Below, piece after piece: positions 1 through 8,350 of a stretch of 64,000 nucleotides of DNA. The translations under genes and the position numbers were made by a program. Origin of the DNA: Bryobacterales bacterium (GTDB lineage Bacteria; Acidobacteriota; Terriglobia; Bryobacterales; Bryobacteraceae); contig PMTR01000152.1 of NCBI GenBank assembly GCA_003167255.1, positions 4,773 to 68,772 on the forward strand, in the 5' to 3' direction. Every line of letters starts with the position of its first letter. The stretch's first letter is position 1. The notes under the pieces were generated by a model. That model was not told where the DNA came from and made no database searches. It saw only the letters and a list, made by a program, of their open reading frames with translations.

Positions 1-42
1 GTGCTGCCCAGCCCGCCCGTCGACATCCAGGCTCCCCCACTT

Positions 43-108
43 TCCATGAAATTTCGCGGGCCGCAGGCCCTCTGCAACAGACGACAAGAACCGATCGTCT
101 GTCCCACC
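43..108. repeat. Dispersed 66 bp repeat, copy 1
   Basis: This 66 bp stretch recurs in inverted orientation at 63928-63993 with 5 mismatches counted by eye. It contains the core CTCTGCAACAGACGACAAGA and a small palindrome (GCGGGCCGCAGGCCC). It lies just downstream of the anti-sigma gene stop. No coding potential was recognised. Its function is unknown; a dispersed intergenic repeat of the genome is the simplest reading. Confidence 0.75.
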
Positions 109-137
109 ATCGACCGACTTAAGAAACAGTATTGGAG

Positions 138-884
138 TTAGAACCGCTTCTCCAGCGCCTGCGCTTTAGCCGCGTAGTCGCCGTGCATGGCGATCACCCG
201 GTCAAGTTCGGCGCGCGCTTCGGCACGACGGTCTTCCAGCAGATACGCCTGGGCCCGGTAGTATCGAGCCTCTTCCTCGAACGGAGTGGCGCTGCCCCGC
301 TCGATGGTGCGGCTCAATCCTTCCAGGCCGCCCGCCGTATCGCCGCTCAACAACTGGCAGATGGCGCGGAAATACCAAGCCTCCGCGGAATGCGGAAACT
401 TCTCGATCACGTGCCCCAACGCGGCATTCGTCCCGCCCCAGTCGGAACGGCTGTAACCTGCCATCGCGTCCTGAAATGCCTGCGCCGCACCGTCTCCGCC
501 GCCCCGCAGCACCACGGGCGAGTACGGTGGCGCTTGGATTTCGGCGAGCAACAGCGGCGGCCCGCTGGAGGTGGCGGCCGGCGTCGTTTTCCACGCGGCA
601 TCCTGAGGCGGCGGCCCCTGCCTCCGCGCCTGTCTGACCGCGACCGCCATCACCAGTGCCGCGGCAATCGCCAAGGCAGGCCACACCCATCCAGGCCGCG
701 TGCGCAGCGCAACCGGCCCGGTCTTCCGCAGTACCTGGCCGGCCGCTCTGGCCGCTTCCAACTGCGCGAAGCATTCGTCGCACTCAAAATAGTGCGATTC
801 GAACTCCTTGCGCCCCGCGCCCGTCAGCTTCGCGCTCAGGTATCGCTCGCCGATGTCGCCGTTTTGTACTTGGCCGCAGTTCAT
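138..884 (-). CDS. Anti-sigma factor-like membrane protein with zinc-finger and TPR-like region
   Basis: Seen: 248 aa with an N-terminal H-x3-C-x2-C motif (H31, C35, C38), one hydrophobic segment at about residues 66-83, and a C-terminal half (about 130-248) rich in Ala/Leu/Tyr helices resembling TPR repeats. Known: zinc-binding anti-sigma (ZAS/zf-HC2) proteins have this H-x3-C-x2-C motif before a single membrane helix and hold an ECF sigma factor inactive at the membrane. Context: the gene starts 9 bp after the sigma factor stop on the same strand, the usual sigma/anti-sigma arrangement. Inferred: the TPR-like part is periplasmic and may sense or bind a partner; its ligand is unknown. Confidence 0.75.
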   Translation of the reverse strand: MNCGQVQNGDIGERYLSAKLTGAGRKEFESHYFECDECFAQLEAARAAGQVLRKTGPVALRTRPGWVWPALAIAAALVMAVAVRQARRQGPPPQDAAWKTTPAATSSGPPLLLAEIQAPPYSPVVLRGGGDGAAQAFQDAMAGYSRSDWGGTNAALGHVIEKFPHSAEAWYFRAICQLLSGDTAGGLEGLSRTIERGSATPFEEEARYYRAQAYLLEDRRAEARAELDRVIAMHGDYAAKAQALEKRF

Positions 885-893
885 ACAAGCTTC

Positions 894-1475
894 CTAATGA
901 GGTCGGCTTCTACTAATTAGCCGTTTGGGAACCGCGTTTTGTGACCGGACTCCGAATTTTTCCGCCATCCGCCGGAGCACCCGCGACTTCCGCTGCCGGA
1001 TCGCGTCCGCGCTCAAGCCCAACCGCCCGGTCACCTCGTCCGGATGAAAACCCTCCACCAGGAGCAGCCACAGAATCCGGCGGTCCACTGGATCCAGAGT
1101 TTTCATTTCCTGGCGGGCCGTTTCCCGCCACTCCGGCGGGGCGTCTGCTTCCGGACCCGCCGGCTCGAAATCGGCTGGCATCGGCCCCACACGGTCGCGC
1201 GCCAGTCGCCGCAAAGCTTCGGCCAGTTGGTTCCGCGCAATCCCGTAGATGAACGCGCCCAGTGTCTCCGCCCGGCGCAACCGGCCGTCCCGCAGCGCGC
1301 GCAACGCCGCCAGAAAGGTCTCCTGGGTGAGTTCCTCGATGAAATCGGGTCGCCTGGTCCGGGCGCTCAGAAACGCTCGGATACGGGGGAGAAACCGCGC
1401 CGCCATGGCGTCCTCGGCATCGCGCGAGCCGGCGCGAACCCGCTCGACAATCTCCACGTCCAGGGGCGCGTCCAA
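894..1475 (-). CDS. ECF-type RNA polymerase sigma factor (sigma-70 family)
   Basis: Seen: 193 aa. Region 2 is near residues 15-85 (EELTQETFLAALRAL and the following FIYGIARNQLAEALRR). Region 4 is near 125-180 (LDPVDRRILWLLLVEGF, then a helix-turn-helix with LSADAIRQRKSRVLRRM). Size and two-domain layout fit ECF sigma factors. The start is a TTG with GGGAG about 8 bases upstream; no better ATG exists in frame. Context: immediately followed by a zinc-finger anti-sigma-like gene, so the pair probably forms a cell-surface signalling switch. The regulon cannot be read from this window. Confidence 0.85.
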   Translation of the reverse strand: MDAPLDVEIVERVRAGSRDAEDAMAARFLPRIRAFLSARTRRPDFIEELTQETFLAALRALRDGRLRRAETLGAFIYGIARNQLAEALRRLARDRVGPMPADFEPAGPEADAPPEWRETARQEMKTLDPVDRRILWLLLVEGFHPDEVTGRLGLSADAIRQRKSRVLRRMAEKFGVRSQNAVPKRLISRSRPH

Positions 1476-1514
1476 ATCGTCTCCCTACATCGATATTCTA
1501 GCGAAACGCCGGTG

Positions 1515-1627
1515 GTGGGACAGGCCTCCTGGCTTGTCATTCTCGTGTTTCGCAAAAAGCGTGGAAGGATGGTTGTGGTCCAGCGCGTGCGGCCGACCAA
1601 AATGACAGGCCAGGAGGCCTGTCCTAC
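1515..1627. repeat. Inverted pair of the GTGGGACAGGCCTCCTGGCC repeat
   Basis: Two arms, 1515-1541 and 1601-1627, are inverted copies differing at two positions. Each arm is itself palindromic (GACAGGCC TCCT GGCCTGTC). They lie between the stop of the cyclic-nucleotide-binding gene and the start of the sigma gene. Related copies occur at 7292, 10815, 14975 and 15035. The pair could fold into a long hairpin and act as a terminator or REP-like element. Confidence 0.75.
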
Positions 1628-1629
1628 GT

Positions 1630-2085
1630 TTAGACCCGCACGCCGCACATCTCGGCGAATCGGATTTCCGTCGCCCGCACGCGCCCCGCCACTACCTGTA
1701 GGGCCCGCTGCCGCACTTCGTTCCCCAACTGGCTGTCCGCCTGGCACGCTGCTTTGAGGCGTGCGCCATCCAACCGTAGCGCCGTCGTGTGCTCCCGCGC
1801 CCGCACCTGGAACAACGTGTCCTGATGGTCCAGCAACGCCGACCAGCCAAACAGTTGCCCCGGCCCGATGGCTTCCACGCACACCACGTAGGTGGCCGCC
1901 CGCAACTCCACGGCAACGCTCCCGGCGGTTAGCAAATAGAAGGAAGCGGACCGCTGTCCAGACTCCAGAATCACCTCGTTGTCCTTAAAAGTGACCTCTT
2001 CGGCCATCCCCGCCAAGGTGGCGACTTGCGAGTCCGTCAGGCCTCGCGCAAATGCGTGGGTACGCAGTATTTGCTTCAGCGTCAT
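1630..2085 (-). CDS. Stand-alone cyclic nucleotide-binding domain protein (CRP-like N-domain, no HTH)
   Basis: Seen: 151 aa that align by pattern with a single cNMP-binding beta-roll. The line LTDSQVATLAGMAEEVTF opens the domain, followed by NEVILESGQRSASFYLLTAG and an IGPGQLFGWSAL phosphate-binding-cassette-like stretch. No DNA-binding helix-turn-helix follows, so it is shorter than CRP/FNR regulators. Known: such domains bind cAMP or cGMP or serve as regulatory modules. Context: it follows buk-ptb on the same strand after a 94 bp gap, so co-transcription is possible but not certain. The canonical RxAA cassette is not obvious, so nucleotide binding is unproven. Confidence 0.75.
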   Translation of the reverse strand: MTLKQILRTHAFARGLTDSQVATLAGMAEEVTFKDNEVILESGQRSASFYLLTAGSVAVELRAATYVVCVEAIGPGQLFGWSALLDHQDTLFQVRAREHTTALRLDGARLKAACQADSQLGNEVRQRALQVVAGRVRATEIRFAEMCGVRV

Positions 2086-2179
2086 ATGCCCCTACTTGAG
2101 CGTGAAAGCACCCTGCCCCGTCCCGTTGACTGTTGAATAATGCCAGGGTACCCCCCGCCACGGGCGCTGTAAGTGCAAT

Positions 2180-3022
2180 TCACTGGCCAGCCGGGCTCGC
2201 CGCCATCATCATCCCCAGCGCCAATGAGAGCAGCTTCGCGTCGCTCTTGTCCGCCCGCGACGGAATCAGGATCGGAATCCTCCCTCCCACAATCACATGC
2301 GCCAGCCGCGCGTTCCCAATATAGGTCGTCGATTTCGCCAGCATGTTGGCGCATTCGATGGTCGGGCACAGCAAGATTTCCGCCGCTCCCGCCACTGCCC
2401 CGCGGATGCCCTTCTCCGCTGCCGCCCCCGCGTCCAACGCGTTGTCGAGCGCCAGCGGCCCTTCCACCACGCAACCCGCGATCTCGCCCGCCGCGTTCCT
2501 CCGCGCCAGCGCCGCCGCATCCACGCTCGACGCCATGTTCGTCTGCACGAACTCCGAGGCCGAAAGCGCCGCCACCTTCGGATTCGCGTTCCCCAACCCA
2601 TGCGCCACGGCCACCGCGTTCCGGATCAACTGAACCTTGGCTTCCAGGTCCGGAGCGATGTTCAGGCCGCCGTCGGTGATCATCACCAGCCGATTCTCCG
2701 GCCGCGCCGCGTACTCGAAAACAAACACATCGCTCAGCAGCCGCCCGGTCCTCAGCCCGCTCTCCGGCTTCAGCGCCATCTTGATCAGCGTAGCCGTGTC
2801 CACCGCGCCCTTCATGAGGATGCCCGCCGCGCCGCTCGCCAGCGCTTCCACCGCCGCGCTCAGCTCCGCGAACACGAACTTTAGCCTGAGCACTTCCCGC
2901 GCTTCGCGGATCGCCTCGGCCGTCTCTTCATTCACCGGCCCCACCACCAGCACCGTGCGGGAAGCCTCGTCTCCCGTGACTTGTTTTGCCGCCTGCAATA
3001 GTTCGTCAAAGTTCCGGATCAT
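2180..3022 (-). CDS. ptb: Phosphate butyryltransferase / phosphate acyltransferase
   Basis: Known role: phosphate acyltransferases of the Pta/Ptb family interconvert acyl-CoA plus phosphate with acyl phosphate plus CoA in the cytosol. Seen: 280 aa, slightly short for Ptb (about 300), beginning MIRNFDELLQAAK. The stretches GILMKGAVDTATLIKMAL, VMITDGGLNIAPDLEAK and DNALDAGAAAEKGI are typical of the family core. The C-terminus holds the usual GRIPILIPSRADKSDAKL segment. Context: it starts 4 bp after the stop of the butyrate kinase gene, so the two are very probably co-translated. Inference: the pair works on butyryl or branched-chain acyl phosphates; the exact substrate cannot be read from sequence. 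Confidence 0.88.
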   Translation of the reverse strand: MIRNFDELLQAAKQVTGDEASRTVLVVGPVNEETAEAIREAREVLRLKFVFAELSAAVEALASGAAGILMKGAVDTATLIKMALKPESGLRTGRLLSDVFVFEYAARPENRLVMITDGGLNIAPDLEAKVQLIRNAVAVAHGLGNANPKVAALSASEFVQTNMASSVDAAALARRNAAGEIAGCVVEGPLALDNALDAGAAAEKGIRGAVAGAAEILLCPTIECANMLAKSTTYIGNARLAHVIVGGRIPILIPSRADKSDAKLLSLALGMMMAASPAGQ

Positions 3023-3026
3023 GGTT

Positions 3027-4079
3027 TCAATACTCCAACGCAGCCTCTTCGCCGCAGATCACTCGCAGCGCCCCCGCCGCCAGCGCGCCCATCTCGTCTT
3101 CCCCCGCATAAACCAACACCGGCGCCAGAAACTCCACCCGCTGCCGGATCCACCCGGCCAGCATCGCCGACGCCGCCAGGCCGCCCGCCAGCACAATCCC
3201 ATGCAAACGCCCTTCCAGCACCGTCGCCATCGCGCCAATTTCCTTCGCGATCTGGTACGCCATGGCTTCGTACACGCCGCGCGCCTGCTCATCGCCCGCC
3301 GCGATGCGCTTCTCCACTTCCACCGCCGAATTCGTCCCCAAGTACGCCACCAGTCCGCCGCGGCCCATCACCAGCGCGCGAATCTCGCGTTCCGAATATT
3401 TCTTCGAAAAACACAGGCTCAGGAACGGCTGTAGCGGCAGCCCGCCCGTCCGCTCCGGCGAAAACGGTCCGTCGCTCGAAGCATCGTTCACGTCGATGAT
3501 GCGGCCGCCACGCATCGGCGCGACCGAGATCCCGCCTCCCAGGTGCGCTACCACCAGCCGGCTCTCCGCCAGCGCCACGCCCAATTCCGCCGCCGCCCGC
3601 CGCGCCGCCGCATGCAGGTTCAGGGCGTGCGAAAGGCTGCGCCGCTCGATCGCCGGATGTCCCGAATACCGCGCCACCGCGTCGAACTCATCCACCGACA
3701 CCGCGTCCACCACGTACGCCGGGCATCCATACCGCGTCGCCAACCGCGCCGCCAGCGCGCATCCCAGGTTCGACGCGTGTTCACCCTGCAGGTTGGCGCG
3801 CGCATCCGCCAGCATCCGTTCGTTCACCGCGTACGTCCCACCCACCAGCGGCCGGAACATCCCGCCCATCGCCGCCACCGCCGCCACTTCCCGCGCATGC
3901 CGCAAGCTCCATTCCTCCACCGCCTGCCACCGCAGATCGAACTGCTCCCACGGGCCGCCACACGCCCCGAGCTGCGCCGCATCGTGCCGGATGGTCTCGC
4001 TCTGGCTCGCCCGCTCGCGCGCGTACAGCGCCAGTTTGGTCGAGGTCGACCCCGGGTTCACCACCAGGATTTCTTGCAC
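3027..4079 (-). CDS. buk: Butyrate kinase
   Basis: Known role: ATP plus butyrate (or a branched acid) gives butyryl phosphate and ADP; reversed, it yields ATP at the end of fermentation. Seen: the phosphate-1 motif VNPGSTSTKLALY at the N-terminus, the acetokinase-family signature VAHLGGGISVAPMRGGRI, and LVMGRGGLVAYLGTNSA and GIVLAGGLAAS further on. The ORF track extends 397 codons upstream, but that part has no family match and lies antisense to the next gene. I chose the GTG at 4079 (VQEILVVNPGS), giving 350 aa, close to the usual ~355. Context: first gene of buk-ptb, divergent from the Tat-exported protein with only 45 bp between starts. Confidence 0.88.
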   Translation of the reverse strand: MQEILVVNPGSTSTKLALYARERASQSETIRHDAAQLGACGGPWEQFDLRWQAVEEWSLRHAREVAAVAAMGGMFRPLVGGTYAVNERMLADARANLQGEHASNLGCALAARLATRYGCPAYVVDAVSVDEFDAVARYSGHPAIERRSLSHALNLHAAARRAAAELGVALAESRLVVAHLGGGISVAPMRGGRIIDVNDASSDGPFSPERTGGLPLQPFLSLCFSKKYSEREIRALVMGRGGLVAYLGTNSAVEVEKRIAAGDEQARGVYEAMAYQIAKEIGAMATVLEGRLHGIVLAGGLAASAMLAGWIRQRVEFLAPVLVYAGEDEMGALAAGALRVICGEEAALEY

Positions 4080-4124
4080 AACCAGAGTGTAACTGCCCGC
4101 GCGATTTTCGGATACAGTGGTCCC

Positions 4125-5612
4125 ATGCGCCCCGAAAACCAACCCGCCCGCCGCGATTTCCTCAAAGGCCTCGCCGCCCTCCCCGCCGTGTCCGCTCCGG
4201 CCGCCGAGCCCGCCCCGCCGCGCTTCAACGGCATCCAGATCGCCCCCGTAAGCCTGCTCGACGAGGGCATCGACCGCTGCCTCGATCTCCTGCAGGACAC
4301 CGCCGCCATCAACTGCCTCATGCTTTACAGCCACACCTACTACGGCGACATGCACAAGCCCCCGCAACTGCTCGCCCCCGACCACGGCGTCGCGCCCAAG
4401 CTCATGCGCGGCCGCAAGTTCCCCGCGGTCTGGGTCCGCACCCACGAGCAGTTTTACAAGAACACTAGCCTGCGCCACCAGGCCGTCGATTCCACCTTCG
4501 AATTCGCCGGCCGCGACCTCTTCGCCGAAGTCCTCGGCCCCGCGCGCAAACGCGGCATGAAGCTCTACGCCCGCATCCTCGAAGGCACCGGCCTCGGCCA
4601 GACCGTCGCCAATTTCTCCACCATCACAACCCGCGATATCTACGGCCGCCCCACCAACATCCCTTGCTGGAATCATCCCGATTACAAAGCCTGGTGGACC
4701 TCGACCGCCGAAGACCTCTTCCGCAGTTATGAACTCGACGGCCTGCAATGGGGCGCCGAGCGCATGGGCCCGCTGATGAACGTCATCCTGCCATGGAACA
4801 ACGATCCGCCCGCCTGCTTCTGCCAGCATTGCGAGGCCCGCGGCCGCAACCACGGCATCGATCCGGCCCGCGCCCGCAGGGGCTTTGAAGATCTCTACCT
4901 CTACGTGCAGAGCCTTGCATCCGCCAAACCGCCCGATGGCGTATTCACCGGCTTTCTGCGCGTCCTTCTGCACTATCCCGAAATTCTTTCCTGGGAATAT
5001 CAATACCGCCAGGCGCGCGAAGAGATGCAACAAGCCATCTTCCACGCCGTCAAAGCCGTCAAGCCCGACGCCGAAGTCGGCTGGCACGTCGATCATCAGC
5101 CTTCCAGTTGGGATCTGGTCTATCGCGCCGAAATGACCTTCGCCGAAATGGCCCCCTACTCCGATTTCATCAAGCCCATCCTCTACCACGACGTCCTGGG
5201 CCCGCGCATCCGCAACTGGTACCTGGCTCGTTTCCAGCGCACCATCCTCAACGAAATCTCGCTCCGGCAATCCCTCGATCTCTACTACGATTTGTTCGGC
5301 TACGACAAGTCGAAGGAACCCGGGCTCGACCAGCTCAACAACACCGGCTTCACTCCCGATTACGTCTACCGCGAGACCAAGCGCTCGAAGGCCTCCGCCG
5401 AAAACAAGACCAAAATTTATTCCGGCATCGGATTCGACGTCCCCTGGGGCAACAACACCATCCCCGGCGATCCCGACAAGATTTACGAATGTGTCCGCAA
5501 AGCCTTTGAAGCCGGCGCCTCCGGCATCGTGGTCTCCCGCGAATACGAAGAGATGCGCGTTCCCAATCTCAAAGCCGTAGGTCGCGCCATCCGCGACCTC
5601 GCCGCCGGCTAG
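4125..5612 (+). CDS. Tat-exported TIM-barrel-like protein, putative glycoside hydrolase
   Basis: Seen: 495 aa when started at the ATG at 4125 (the ORF track start at 3543 is antisense to buk). The N-terminus holds a twin-arginine signal, RRDFLKGLAAL, within 20 residues. The body contains patterns common in (beta/alpha)8 hydrolase-like proteins: KRGMKLYARILEGTG, a YELDGLQWGAERMG strand, a C-x2-C pair in ACFCQHCE, KPDAEVGWHVDH and a final GASGIVVSREYEE barrel strand. Inferred: an exported enzyme of the putative glycosidase type; I cannot assign a CAZy family. The ACFCQHC pair may bind metal. Context: divergent from buk, followed 57 bp later by an SGNH-like enzyme. Confidence 0.65.
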   Translation: MRPENQPARRDFLKGLAALPAVSAPAAEPAPPRFNGIQIAPVSLLDEGIDRCLDLLQDTAAINCLMLYSHTYYGDMHKPPQLLAPDHGVAPKLMRGRKFPAVWVRTHEQFYKNTSLRHQAVDSTFEFAGRDLFAEVLGPARKRGMKLYARILEGTGLGQTVANFSTITTRDIYGRPTNIPCWNHPDYKAWWTSTAEDLFRSYELDGLQWGAERMGPLMNVILPWNNDPPACFCQHCEARGRNHGIDPARARRGFEDLYLYVQSLASAKPPDGVFTGFLRVLLHYPEILSWEYQYRQAREEMQQAIFHAVKAVKPDAEVGWHVDHQPSSWDLVYRAEMTFAEMAPYSDFIKPILYHDVLGPRIRNWYLARFQRTILNEISLRQSLDLYYDLFGYDKSKEPGLDQLNNTGFTPDYVYRETKRSKASAENKTKIYSGIGFDVPWGNNTIPGDPDKIYECVRKAFEAGASGIVVSREYEEMRVPNLKAVGRAIRDLAAG

Positions 5613-5669
5613 CGTAGTGTCCAGGAATTAAGTAAACAGACCCAGGTGTGTCTAATTAGGTTTAATGTA

Positions 5670-7262
5670 GTGCGACTCTTGACGTGGATCCTGTTGCCGG
5701 CCGCGGTGTGGGGACAGAACTGCAACCAGACGTCCGTCGGCTTCGGGCCCTTCGTGGATCCCTATCCGCGAGCGTATCAGGGCCAGACGGTATCGCTGTA
5801 CCCAAGCGGAAATCAAGCGCCGGCGGCGTTCCGGGCGCTGGGCTTGCAGCAAGCGGCGCTGATCGTGCCGCGCGACGCCGCGGGCAGCCCCGACCCGGCC
5901 GGTAAGATCGTGCTGCTCTCCATCGGCATGTCGAACACCACCATGGAATTCACGGCGTTTCTCCCGCTGGCGATGGCGGACGGCGCGCGCAACCCGGCGG
6001 TGCTGCCGGTGGATGGCGCGGTGAGCGGCGTAACGGCGGCGGCCATTGTCGCGCAGCCGGACCAGTATTGGCAGCAGGTGGAGACGCGCATTCGTGCAGC
6101 CGGCGTCACCGACGCCCAGGTGCAGGCAGTCTGGCTCAAGGAAGCGGACGCGGAACCCAGCCTGGCGTTCCCGAAAGATGCCCAGCAACTGCAATCGGAG
6201 CTGGCCACCATCGCACAGTTGTCGCGCGCGCGCTTCCCGAATCTCCAGATCATCTACTTTTCCAGCCGTATCTATGGCGGCTATGCCACCAGCATCCTGA
6301 ACCCGGAGCCTTTCGCCTACCAGACGGGCTTCGCGGTGAAATGGCTCATCCAGCAGCAGATTAACGGCGACCCGGGACTGGATGTCGCATCGGGCAAATC
6401 GCCCTGGCTCACCTGGGGGCCGTACCTGTGGGCGGACGGGCTGACACCGCGGTTCGATGGCCTGACCTGGGCCTGTTCGGACCTGCAAGCGGACGGGACG
6501 CATCCCAGCCCCACGGGGCAACTCAAGGTGGCGCGCATGCTGCTGGACTTCTTTCACAGCGATGCGGCAGCCAGAACGTGGTACCTGGTGCAGACATCGG
6601 CGGCGCCCGCACCGTCGATCGGGGCGGTAGTGAATTCGGCGGGATATGGAACCGCACTGGCCACCGGATCGCTGGTCACCATCTTCGGGAGCAATCTGGC
6701 CGGCGCCGCGGCGCAGGCCCAGGCGTTTCAGCTGCCGCGCGAACTGGCTGGCACCCGCGTGGATGTCGATGGCGTTCCGGCGCTGCTGTACTATGTCTCT
6801 CCCACGCAGATCAACTTCGTTCTCCCGGCGGAATTGGCGCAATCGGTGACGGTGGTGCGGGGCCAGACGGCCTCGGCCCCATCCAAGTTGCCGGTGGGGT
6901 TCTGGGGAGCGGGACTCTTCACGTTGGACGGTACACCGGGAGGGCCCTTAGCCGCGGCGCACCTCAACGGCACGGTCGTCTCCGCCGCGAACCCGGCGCG
7001 GCACGGGGAGACGATCGAGGTCTTCGGGACGGGATGGGGGATCGTGAATCCGCTGCTTCTGATCCCCATCGCGGCGCCGCAGGTCTCCGTCGGCGGAGCG
7101 GCGGCGGGGGTTTCGTATATTGGTGAAGCGCCAGGATTGCCGGGCGTCACGCAGATCAACGTGGTGGTGCCGGCCGATGCGCCAGCCGGCACAGTGGGGA
7201 TCACGCTGCAGCTCCTCGGGACGATCAGCAACAAGGCAACCGTGGCGATCGCCGTGAATTGA
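5670..7262 (+). CDS. Secreted SGNH/SASA-like esterase with C-terminal TIGR03437 domain
   Basis: Seen: a signal peptide (VRLLTWILLPAAVWGQ), then a domain of about 300 residues with LLSIGMSNTTMEF near its start and DGTHPSPTGQ near its end; these resemble the Ser block and Asp-x2-His block of SGNH hydrolases. Residues from about 315 onward (IGAVVNSAGYGTALATGSLV to the C-terminus) match TIGR03437 in its usual pattern, including VDGVPALLYYVSPTQINFVLP. I prefer the GTG at 5670, with TTAGG about 9 bases upstream, over the GTG at 5646; this gives 530 aa. Oddity: its last 213 bp are duplicated downstream at 8827-9039. Substrate unknown; carbohydrate ester is plausible. Confidence 0.72.
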   Translation: MRLLTWILLPAAVWGQNCNQTSVGFGPFVDPYPRAYQGQTVSLYPSGNQAPAAFRALGLQQAALIVPRDAAGSPDPAGKIVLLSIGMSNTTMEFTAFLPLAMADGARNPAVLPVDGAVSGVTAAAIVAQPDQYWQQVETRIRAAGVTDAQVQAVWLKEADAEPSLAFPKDAQQLQSELATIAQLSRARFPNLQIIYFSSRIYGGYATSILNPEPFAYQTGFAVKWLIQQQINGDPGLDVASGKSPWLTWGPYLWADGLTPRFDGLTWACSDLQADGTHPSPTGQLKVARMLLDFFHSDAAARTWYLVQTSAAPAPSIGAVVNSAGYGTALATGSLVTIFGSNLAGAAAQAQAFQLPRELAGTRVDVDGVPALLYYVSPTQINFVLPAELAQSVTVVRGQTASAPSKLPVGFWGAGLFTLDGTPGGPLAAAHLNGTVVSAANPARHGETIEVFGTGWGIVNPLLLIPIAAPQVSVGGAAAGVSYIGEAPGLPGVTQINVVVPADAPAGTVGITLQLLGTISNKATVAIAVN

Positions 7263-7291
7263 AGTGTGGCCACGCCGTTCACCGGGTTTGA

Positions 7292-7450
7292 GTGGGACAG
7301 GCCTCCTGGCCCGTCGCTGGAGTTTCTACATTTTTCAGGCTCCCTCAAGGCCAACTGGTAGCGCCGGCGGTCTTGCCGCCGGTGTCTTGTACTACATTTT
7401 CCGGCACCTTCAAGGCCAACTGGTAGCGCCGGCGGTCTTGCCGCCGGTGT
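7292..7450. repeat. Palindromic repeat copy followed by a two-unit tandem repeat
   Basis: At 7292-7315 lies one copy of the GTGGGACAGGCCTCCTGGCC family. Then two units of about 61-67 bp (7319-7385 and 7390-7450) each hold CAAGGCCAACTGGTAGCGCC followed by the palindrome GGCGGTCTTGCCGCC. The same unit recurs three times at 14910-15100, so this is a dispersed family. No ORF uses it convincingly. Confidence 0.8.
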
Positions 7451-7783
7451 TTTGTACGCGCTTGACCATTTCCACTCTTCGGGACACGCTGTAAGGCCGC
7501 TTCTCACTGGATTTCGCTGGCCCCGAACCTTGCACGCACGCGACCCGTACCAGCGGGACACGTTGCGCGGCTCGTCCGAAGCAATCCCTGAAGTTGCAGT
7601 CCAACTTCCGTATGGCCGGCGATCCGCCAGCAATGGGACGGGAACCGCCAGAAAGCTGAGTACGGGTGCAGTTCACCAGGCAGGCTGCAACAGACGCGAA
7701 CGAACGGCTTCAGATTGGCTTCGCTGAAAGCCATGCCGCCGCAGTCAAACGCACTGTAATCACGATTGAAAAAGCGATAGGGA
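7451..7783. other. Intergenic stretch without a recognisable gene
   Basis: About 330 bp between the tandem repeat and the HsdR-like fragment. A minus-strand ORF (7504-7791, 95 aa) and short plus-strand ORFs cross it, but I see no family, no convincing ribosome binding site and no stable frame. The stretch may be eroded DNA of the accessory region. Confidence 0.5.
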
Positions 7784-7885
7784 GCGTACACGAAGGAACC
7801 TTACGAGCAGAAGTGCGAAGTTCTGTATCAGCACTTCTATGAGCCTTACATGGGCCAAGGGAAGAGCCTGTATCCGGGGAACTGA
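7784..7885 (+). pseudogene. Possible 3' remnant of a type I restriction R subunit (HsdR-like tail)
   Basis: Reading from 7784 to the TGA at 7883-7885 gives 33 residues including EPYEQKCEVLYQHFYEPYMG, which resembles the C-terminal tail I associate with some HsdR proteins (QKC..VYQH.Y..Y.G.G.S.Y). Upstream in this frame there are stop codons (7756 region), so nothing longer is encoded. It is a fragment at best, and the family assignment rests on recall of a motif only. Confidence 0.3.
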
Positions 7886-7951
7886 AGAGCACCCGCCCGC
7901 GAGGAACGAGCCCCTAACAAATTCGAGTCCAGTCCCCCAATTGCCTCAGGG

Positions 7952-8350
7952 TTACCGGAGCGGAGCCAGGAGAACACTGATTGCCTCGAAAACTCGCGCG
8001 GCGGTCCCCAGCGCCACCGTCGCCTCGCTTTCGTCCGGTTCGCGCGGCGCGTCCAAATAGCGGAACACCACGGCGTAGTCGGTCAGATCGGAAGCCGCCT
8101 GGAATAGAGGAGCAAGGGACGGATTCAACGCAGCGCACTGGCCCCCTAGTTCGTTCAGGTCGTGCGTCTTGCGGAAGGGAACGTCGTGAAGGGCGAGGAA
8201 AGCCTTAGCGGCCTTCTCCGCCGCCTGCTGGCTGTGGAAGACTGAGCTGGATGGCTCCGCCGATGCCAGTAAGCGCGCCGCGTTGAGGTCCTTCCGGGCC
8301 TGCGCGAGCCACCGGGCAGCCTCATCACGCCGCGACTCTTCGGGTGTCAT
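7952..8350 (-). CDS. hepT: HEPN domain protein (toxin-like partner of MNT)
   Basis: Seen: 132 aa opening with ARWLAQARKDLNAARLLASA, then FHSQQAAEKAAKAFLALHDV and FRKTHDLNELG, which are the hallmarks of the PF05168 HEPN family. The tail DLTDYAVVFRYLDAPREPDE followed by a long helix also fits. Known: in HEPN-MNT modules the HEPN protein is a ribonuclease or ribonuclease-like toxin, and the MNT protein silences it by transferring AMP groups. Context: its start overlaps the end of the MNT gene by 26 bp on the same strand. Which residues form the active site was not certain; the RKTH stretch is shorter than the classical R-x4-6-H spacing. Confidence 0.85.
   Translation of the reverse strand: MTPEESRRDEAARWLAQARKDLNAARLLASAEPSSSVFHSQQAAEKAAKAFLALHDVPFRKTHDLNELGGQCAALNPSLAPLFQAASDLTDYAVVFRYLDAPREPDESEATVALGTAARVFEAISVLLAPLR

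Noticed and set aside
3027-5270. 747 aa minus-strand ORF
   Set aside because: Only the last 350 residues are butyrate kinase; the upstream part is antisense to the Tat-exported protein and has no family match.
7504-7791. 95 aa minus-strand ORF (MYAPYRFFNRDYSAFDCGG...)
   Set aside because: Looks protein-like in its first part, but no start signal, partner or family was found and it lies in eroded repeat DNA.
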